Positions 57,371-64,000 of a stretch of DNA of 64,000 nt are shown piece after piece; the first letter of the stretch is position 1; every line of letters begins with the position of its first letter. The position numbers and the translations under genes are program-made. The DNA is from Cynocephalus volans (lineage: Eukaryota; Chordata; Mammalia; Dermoptera; Cynocephalidae): NCBI RefSeq assembly GCF_027409185.1, contig NC_084462.1, positions 43,038,679 to 43,102,678 of the forward strand. Reading direction: 5' to 3'. Below the pieces are notes generated by a model. It did not search any database and had not been told where the DNA came from. It worked only from the letters and a program-made list of their open reading frames with translations.

Positions 57371-60300
57371 ACTTAGGAAATGTAGTATTTTAGCTAGACC
57401 TATTGCGACCCCAACAATATAGGGGTCTAATAGTCAAGAAGAAAGGGGAATAGGTGTTGTTAGGCAACTATCAGCCTCTAGCCCAGGGACCACTCATGAC
57501 AGAAGGCCATCCTGGGGAAGTGACACTTTTAAGCAGAAAGAAAGTATGAGTCAGTTAGACAAAGAACATTGCAGATGGAGAGAACCAACCTCTACATCAA
57601 GCCCAGAGGTAAGAAATCTCATGAATCCTTCCAGGAACTCGTAGGAGTTCAGTATGGACCTCTTACCACTAAATGTAATTCCCTCATCTGTTTAGCAGGG
57701 GCTTACTTTAACTTAAGACCTGTGAAAACATAGGCCTCCCCATCCACCCTGAGAAGCAGCTGGTGTCGCCATTCACGTTTGGGTCTGAGTGAGTTTCCAC
57801 TCTTTGTCTGAGAGCAGACTTGGAGGACGGGGGAAGTTGAGGAGCTGAGGCTCTGGGACATGAACGGGGAAAGAGGAACGCTCACAACGATGGGAAATGG
57901 AGCCTTGCCTTGCTCTTCTGGGCTGCAGCGGCCTCTGAGGGGTGTAGATGACCCTCTAAAGCAGCAGCTAGAGGCCACAGCCCTGAGACTTCCGGTGACT
58001 TTCTAGAGGACCCGGTGTGCTGTTATCTGTTTGCTGCTTTAGTACAATAAATGCATGAAATATTGAAAAATTGTGACCTCTTTAGCTCTTGGTCCTGTAA
58101 TGACTGCCCTAAATTTCCTTTGTTTTGATCCCACACATCAGTTCAGCATTTGAGGGGGTCTGGAGGAACACAGCTCGGTATGCAGGCTAGAAAAATATAA
58201 AATATGTTGATTTTTTTCTCTTTTTTTTGCCTTTAACAACTGGGCCCACCAAGTCCACTTCAAGGAAAGGAGCAGCATTTGAAGTTAGCCCCATTTTTCT
58301 GGAACTAATGGGAATGTCTTCATTTTTCAGGTTTCTGCCTGTGGCTACCGTGCCAGGCTTCTCAGGTCCTCTGCGTCCCCTCTCCTGCTGCATCCCAGGT
58401 CCTGGCTCCATTCCCCAGTGCATCTGCTGTGGGCCGAGTGCCCAATAATTTCTCATTAATTCCTCTGTACAGAGAGTCCTTTACAGCTGCACCGCTTGCC
58501 AGGCAGCGCACCCGACACACAGACCCCTGCCTGGTCCCGCCAGCCCTGGCCAGAGAGCTATCGGAGGCTGGGGTTTCCTGGGAAGTGATGCGACTTTGCA
58601 ACACAGTGACCACACCGACTCACTCCACCAGCCAATACGGCCCCAAATGTGAGCTTCCCATCCCTCCCAGTTGCTGTTTGGAAAAGTGTGGCTTGGGAAG
58701 GGGAGGAGAAAGTGGCAGCTTCATAGCTGGGGAATGAAAGAGAGCATTTACACACTGTCATTAGAGGTCCAGGCTGCTGTACATATCGGGCAGAATGTTT
58801 ATTGTTGCTCCTTGAAAAGTGAGCTATAACTCTTTAATAAAATTTACCCAAGTCATCGCTTTCAGGATATACTTCTCGTTTCTTAGAAGGCATTACATTG
58901 CTTTAATATGCAACAGTCTAACATAACATTAAATCATTTTTTAAAAGTTTTATCTAGTTGAGCCTGAGCCAAGGTATTCTTGGGCTGGGTTTGCACATCC
59001 GCCCTTTTTTTATATAGTTAAAAAGAAACAAGAAATACCTATTAAATGATTTCACTCTTGCCCGTGTCCAAGAGTGATCTCTTGGTTATGTGAGTCCCTT
59101 TGGTTTCTAGGAGCCCCAGAGAATGGCTTCATTTTCAGGATCAGCAAGCACTCTCTAAGTGCCCACCACATATACCAGTCTGCAGCATGAGAGGGTTGGA
59201 GGAGGTGGTTGGGCTGGGTGAAGATTGGAAAAATCACAGTTTTCCAGGGGTACCAAAGACTTGGAGAGACAGGCTAACCTACGGCTGGGGAGGGAGTGGT
59301 GCTTTTGTCCCTGTTATAAAGTGACGCTTCAGCAAAGCTGTCACCTCATATATGTTCCTTCTCTGCAAAATCCTACTCATACACTGTGGACCCCAAGTGA
59401 GGGCATCTCTCTCAGGAGCCTTCCTCCTTCCTCGACCAAATCTATCCCTTTGATTCTCCTTCAGGCTGTCTTTGGAACCTTTAAAATAGCCCTCAGTCAA
59501 TTCTGCCTCGGGTTATGCTTAGTTGTTCACAGATTGGTCTCCCCACGGGCAGTAAGAGGGGGATCATGTCTTGGTCACCTTAGAATCTTGGTGGCCTTCT
59601 AGAGTCCTTTGGTGACTTTGTGAATACAGAAGCCCCCAAATACACTGCAGGGGAAGATGAGGGGATGCGACTTCCCCTGCAACCTCTAGCCTCTGGGTTT
59701 GGTGCTCAGCACAGACCGCACCCACACCCCACCCAAGTCCCCCAATTCTCACTCCTTCCTGACTCCACTCTTGTGTCAGGCCATGCACCACCTACTTTGG
59801 GACTCCCCCACCCCCCACGGTTCTTAAGAACACTAGTAGGGTGGTAGAGAAAACATGGGGACACCTGGTGGGTGGGACAAGAGTTTCCTTCCAGTCGCAG
59901 ACACTTCTAGGAAGCTGCCTGAGCCCTTGGGACTGGGCGATGACTCAGAAGAGGTGGGAGAAGAAGCTGGGTTAGCAAAGACCCAGATGGCTGCCCCAGT
60001 TCCTGGGGAGGAGTGTGAGCTGTCCTCAGAGCCCAGGGATAGTTTCCCAGGAACTTTCTGAGAGCTGCTAGATCATCCACACTCCATCCTTCTCCAGGGA
60101 CCTGGCCCCCAGGACCATGGGGCATATGCTGCCCTGGCCTCGCCCAGACACCAGGCATGTCTAGCAGGGCCTCTGCTGCCTCCCAGGAGACACCGCCAGC
60201 CATGGTGTTCTGTGTCACAAGCCCCCATCTCCCTGGACCTGGACTTTCTCCCCGGCTGGCTTGGCCAGTCTGATCACAAAGACTGCGGAGAGAAGCTGCT

Positions 60301-61544
60301 TCTCAGGGGGGTTTGGAAACTGCGGCTGGGCAACAGTGAGCAGCTTTTGCACAGGGCTGTGGCTCCCGGGTGGATGCCTAAGCTCGGGAAGGGTGGAGGG
60401 GGCAACGGGGACAATAGGAGGCATTGTGTCTTCTTCCAGGAAGCTCCCTCTGCGTTGCTTCCAGGGAAATCAACTTTGGGGCAGCTCAGTCTGTTCCAAA
60501 GCACCAGCTTTGTGCGATTATGCTAGGCCTGGGCTCAGGGAGGCCGCCCTTCCTGCCTCATTAACAACGCGGGCAGGGCTGCCATGCAGGGCCATGGGGG
60601 CTGTGTGCCCTAATTCGTCAGGCCCGGCTGAGCTGGGAAGTCGCAAGGACAATGCGTCTTGGAGCAGAAGCTGTCTGTGGAGGGACTGCAGCTTTGATGT
60701 GGGCCCTGGCCCTGATTAGGGTTGATGGCTGGGGACTGTCGGTGCTCAGGAAGGTGGCATAAGCCGGGATGGCATTTGGGATGTGGGTTTTTGCACCTGG
60801 GTCTGATGAAGTTTGATGGGGTTTAACACGTGCAAACAGCAGCCTTTGTTCTGCAGGACAAAGGCCTTCCCCAACCTGGACCCAGGCAGAGACCTTGGTG
60901 GTGGCACCGTTTCCTCCCCGTCGCCTCTTGTCACAGTTTAATTGGGACAACGAGCTTTCACAGGCTCATTTCTCACTCCAGCAACTTTCTAACACTTCCT
61001 AATGAGGAGGCTGGAGCCTGAGGACTGGGCAAAGGGGAGGGGCTGTGGGGACAGAGGGGAGGACGGTTGAGGGGGCAGGGAGGGGCGGCGCCTGGAGAGG
61101 AGCAGGACCAGGGCAGAGGAAGCTCCAAACCACAGCGATCCTTGGGGAACTGTGGACTGATCTGGGAAGGAAAGAAAAGAAAACAAATCCTAACTGGCCT
61201 TTGTGTTCTGGGTGGCCAGACGGTAATTTCCCAAATTCTCTATTGTTCTGGAAAAGAAAGCAAAGGATCAATCATTGTTGACTTTGTGACTTCCAGAACC
61301 GGACCACATGGACATTGCTGAATACCTTAAACTCTTTTCACTCCCATGTACGTTCTTCCCAGCCCACTCCGGAGCCAGGCTTGGACATGCAGGAGTGCTG
61401 TTCCCTGTGTATACGACAGCAATCCCACTTAAATAGTGCGATCCTGATGACCTCACTGCCGATGCTGGCTTTCTTGGGCTCAAAGAGTGTGAAGAGGTGG
61501 GGGTGGAGGGACAGAGGGTCCCTGTGCATCCTTGCCTACCTCAG

Positions 61545-61925
61545 TCAGCGTAGTCCAGCTCATGCCGCAGTAACAAACACCCAAAATGGGGCTGTTTAAG
61601 AGCCACAAGTTTATTTCTTCTGCTGCTACATGTCCATGACCGGTCAGCTAGCAACTCTTACCAGCATCGGCCCTATTCTTGGCCTCAAGCTGATGGAGCC
61701 AAAATGTTCTCCCATTATTCACAACAACACTGACGACTGTTTTGGTAGAGGAAGAAAAAGAGATGGTGACGGCAAACTGGCTCTTGTAGTGCCTGCGTGG
61801 AGGGGACACACACCAGTCTTGCTCAATTTCATTAGCCAAAGAAAGTTCCAGGGACATACTAACTTCTAAGAAGCGGAGGTAGGTCATCCTGTCATGCTTC
61901 TGGAAGCTAGAACCAGAAATATTTG
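61545..61925 (-). mobile_element. Old LTR-like repeat, reverse (family uncertain)
   Basis: CAGTAACAAACACCCAAAAT, AGTTTATTTCTTCTGCTG, CATGACCGGTCAGC and the end GAACCAGAAATATTTGG fit the reverse complement of an ancient LTR. Confidence 0.5.
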
Positions 61926-61949
61926 GTTTGTAGTACTAATAACCTCTTG

Positions 61950-62465
61950 TTTTAGTTATCTATTGCTGCGTAACAAATTATCCCCAAACTGAGTGGCTTG
62001 AAACAATAACCATTTATTTTCTTACTCAGGAATGTGGAGGAGCGGCTTAGCTGAGTGGTTCTGGCTCAGGGTCTTTCAGGAAGTTGCAGTCAAGACGTGG
62101 GCCAGGGCTGCAGGTATCCAGAGGCTTGACTGTGCTGGAGGTCTGCTTCCAAGATGGTGCCAGCACATGGCTGTTGGCAGGAGGCCTCAGCTCCTCCCCA
62201 CGGAGTTCTCTCCAGTGGGCTACCTAGGTGTACTTATGACACAGCAGCTTGTTTCCCCAGGCTAGTGATGAGAGAGAGAGAAGCATGAAGCTGCAGCGCC
62301 ATTTATGACCTAATCTTCGAGCCATACAACCCTACCTCTGCTTTACCCTAAGTGTGAGGAGCAAGACATTAAGTCCATCCCACCCTTAAGCAGAGGGGAA
62401 GTAGTCTCCACCTCTTGAAGAAAAGAGTGTCAAGGAATCTGGGGTCATATCTTAAAACCGCCACA
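61950..62465 (-). mobile_element. Ancient MLT/ERVL-type LTR, reverse
   Basis: TTAGTTATCTATTGCTGCG, TAACAAATTATCCCCAAACTG, GTTCTGGCTCAGGGTCTTTC, GGCAGGAGGCCTCAGC and TTTATGACCTAATCTTCG are in order of a common old LTR in reverse. Confidence 0.7.
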
Positions 62466-63880
62466 CCTGCACCAGCTCACCAGGTCCCTGTCAAGATGAT
62501 GGGACCGATCTGCAGGGCTGTAAGCCATCTGGCCCCAGTTCATCCCAGGCTCTTCTGTTGTAGCTGGGTCCTCTCCACATGTCCCTGTCCCTGTCCCTCT
62601 CAAACTGAGAGGAGGGTGAGAGGAGGAGAGTGCACACTTTTCAAAACAGTAAGGAGGGACAAAGAGAAAGAAGGGAAGCATACAAGCCTTTGAAGCTGGC
62701 CTAATCTCTTCTTTGGCTTAACCCAGCCGGCTCCACCACTGGTGGGTACGGCCTGTTAAGTCAGAGGTCTCTGCCTGGTCAGGCCAGCTGGTGCTCCATC
62801 GTGCAGCAGGTGAGCAAACAGCTAACTAAACTCCTTGTTAGCTGAGTACACGCTAAGCCCATACGCTGCCCAGACCTGGGGTCAATTTTGTGCTACAGCA
62901 GAATGACAAATCACTGTGCTCCTATCCCTTTGAGTTATAAGTGGGACTTCAAGGCCAAGGACCTCCTGACTATCCTAGCACATGGCCATCCTAGCACACG
63001 TGAAACTCCCAGCAGAGGTGCCAACCCATCAGTGCCAGAGATGGAGAGGACAGAGCAAAGGCCCCGAGAGAAAATGGAGTGCTGGAGGAAGGCGTGAGAT
63101 GGGCGAGGTCTGCCCAGCCATGGGCCTGACCTGGAGTCTCTGGTCCTTAATGGGTGGGAGGATTTTCAAATTCACTCCTTCACAACCCACAGGTGTCAGT
63201 GGATGGTTCTCAATTTGGAGAAGGAGCTGCAAATATATTAAATTTTAAAAATGACCTTGCTCTGGTTGTTTGGAAAAGTTGTCAGTAAGGCCAACAGTCT
63301 CCTATCAGCCTCCACCTCCTGTGTTTCTAGGAATATCTGAGGTTGGGGAGGTGTTTTGGGTTCTCACCTCCGCTGGGATTCTGGCCAAGTTAGAGCCTGA
63401 AAGACCCCTTCTAGGCCCCTTGGAGGGTCTGCATGTAAGTGGGGAGGAGAAGGGACAAGCAGGGCCCATGGGGGCAGCAGGGCCACTGTGGGTGGGTGGA
63501 GGGTGGTTGCTGGCCACAAGGGTGGCAGATTTCCTTAAATAGCCTTACTATTTACTCTTCGGTCAATAATTAGAAAAGTTATCAGAAAAAGAGAACATAT
63601 GGGTTTTGGACCAAAGAAGAAGGTTTCAGGTGACTTAGTGGGTCTGGCAGGTGAGTCCTACAAGTGACGATCTACAAGGCCAAGAACCAGGCTGAAGGGT
63701 GCTGGAGGCAGCTGGACCCCAGGATGACCCTGCTTGTTCACTCAGTTCCCTGGTCAGAAATCTTGAGACCACTGCCCCTCATCCTGACCAGTGTGGGTAG
63801 GAAATGGTTCACCCAGAAAGGCCCAGGACCCTGGCCAGAGCCCATTCAGCCTGGGCTACTTCCTTCCCTGGGGGGTAGTT

Positions 63881-63932
63881 GTCTCTCTCTCTCTCTTCCC
63901 TCTCTCTCTCTTCTGTCTTCTCTCTCTCTTTT
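63881..63932 (+). repeat. CT-rich simple repeat
   Basis: Three (TC)n runs separated by CCC and TTCTG interruptions. Confidence 0.95.
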
Positions 63933-64000
63933 CATTTAATTGTTATTTTTTCCTACCTCTCCTGATGCTCAGTCTTGGTGTCCTCCCTTTTGGGAAGTTG

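Larger units (their letters stand above)
52401..64000. other. Upstream intergenic region, part 2
   Basis: No protein-coding gene recognised. Contains L2, MIR and LTR remnants. 54700-55600, 58000-59600 and 59800-61500 are mostly unique; the last is GC-richer but not a CpG island. Confidence 0.6.

Noticed and set aside
44650..64000. A further protein-coding gene upstream of ALDH1A3
   Set aside because: Scanned for exon-like frames with matching splice sites and family motifs and found none. The listed frames are short, repeat-derived or compositionally random.

Overview
This window is vertebrate nuclear DNA, and almost certainly from a placental mammal. It has GT-AG introns, CpG-island promoters, and fossils of mammalian repeat families (MIR, L2, L1M, MER5, MER20, MLT1/MaLR). 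There is no Alu, rodent B1, bovine or carnivore SINE. The only lineage-specific SINEs are two tRNA-Ile-like elements, one of them dimeric. From memory they resemble the CYN family of colugos (flying lemurs). That species guess is an inference; mammal is secure.

The centre of the window is one complete gene on the minus strand, ALDH1A3 (retinaldehyde dehydrogenase 3). I could place all 13 coding exons, from the ATG at 43794 to the TGA ending at 9574. Every junction is GT-AG, the phases are consistent, and the joined frame is 512 codons, the length I recall for human ALDH1A3. The catalytic Cys314 and Glu280 and the NAD-binding motifs are all present. Its promoter is a CpG island (about 42930-44620) with a CCAAT box and a CATAAA TATA-like box. 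The 3' UTR probably ends near 7730, after two overlapping AATAAA signals.

Downstream in the same orientation is the start of LRRK1, the known neighbour of ALDH1A3 in mammals. Its promoter is a second CpG island (about 4790-5575) with a noncoding first exon whose donor is at 5138/5137. Its first coding exon is at 328-232, and the rest of LRRK1 lies beyond the left edge. About 2-2.5 kb separates the ALDH1A3 poly(A) site from the LRRK1 island. That gap holds a small CpG-rich patch with a CTCF-like motif.

The right third (about 44650-64000) is upstream of ALDH1A3. I see no protein-coding gene there, only old repeats and a few stretches that look like candidate regulatory DNA. The introns hold most of the notable structure: a MaLR provirus-like element with both LTRs, nested inside a palindromic DNA transposon (17091-19413); the two SINEs with target duplications; a 470-bp TG-rich tract beside exon 7; a long antisense open frame in intron 8; and an AT-rich homeodomain-motif patch in intron 1. 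I found no new gene system. The most useful leads are the nested insertion, the SINE markers and the candidate cis-regulatory elements.
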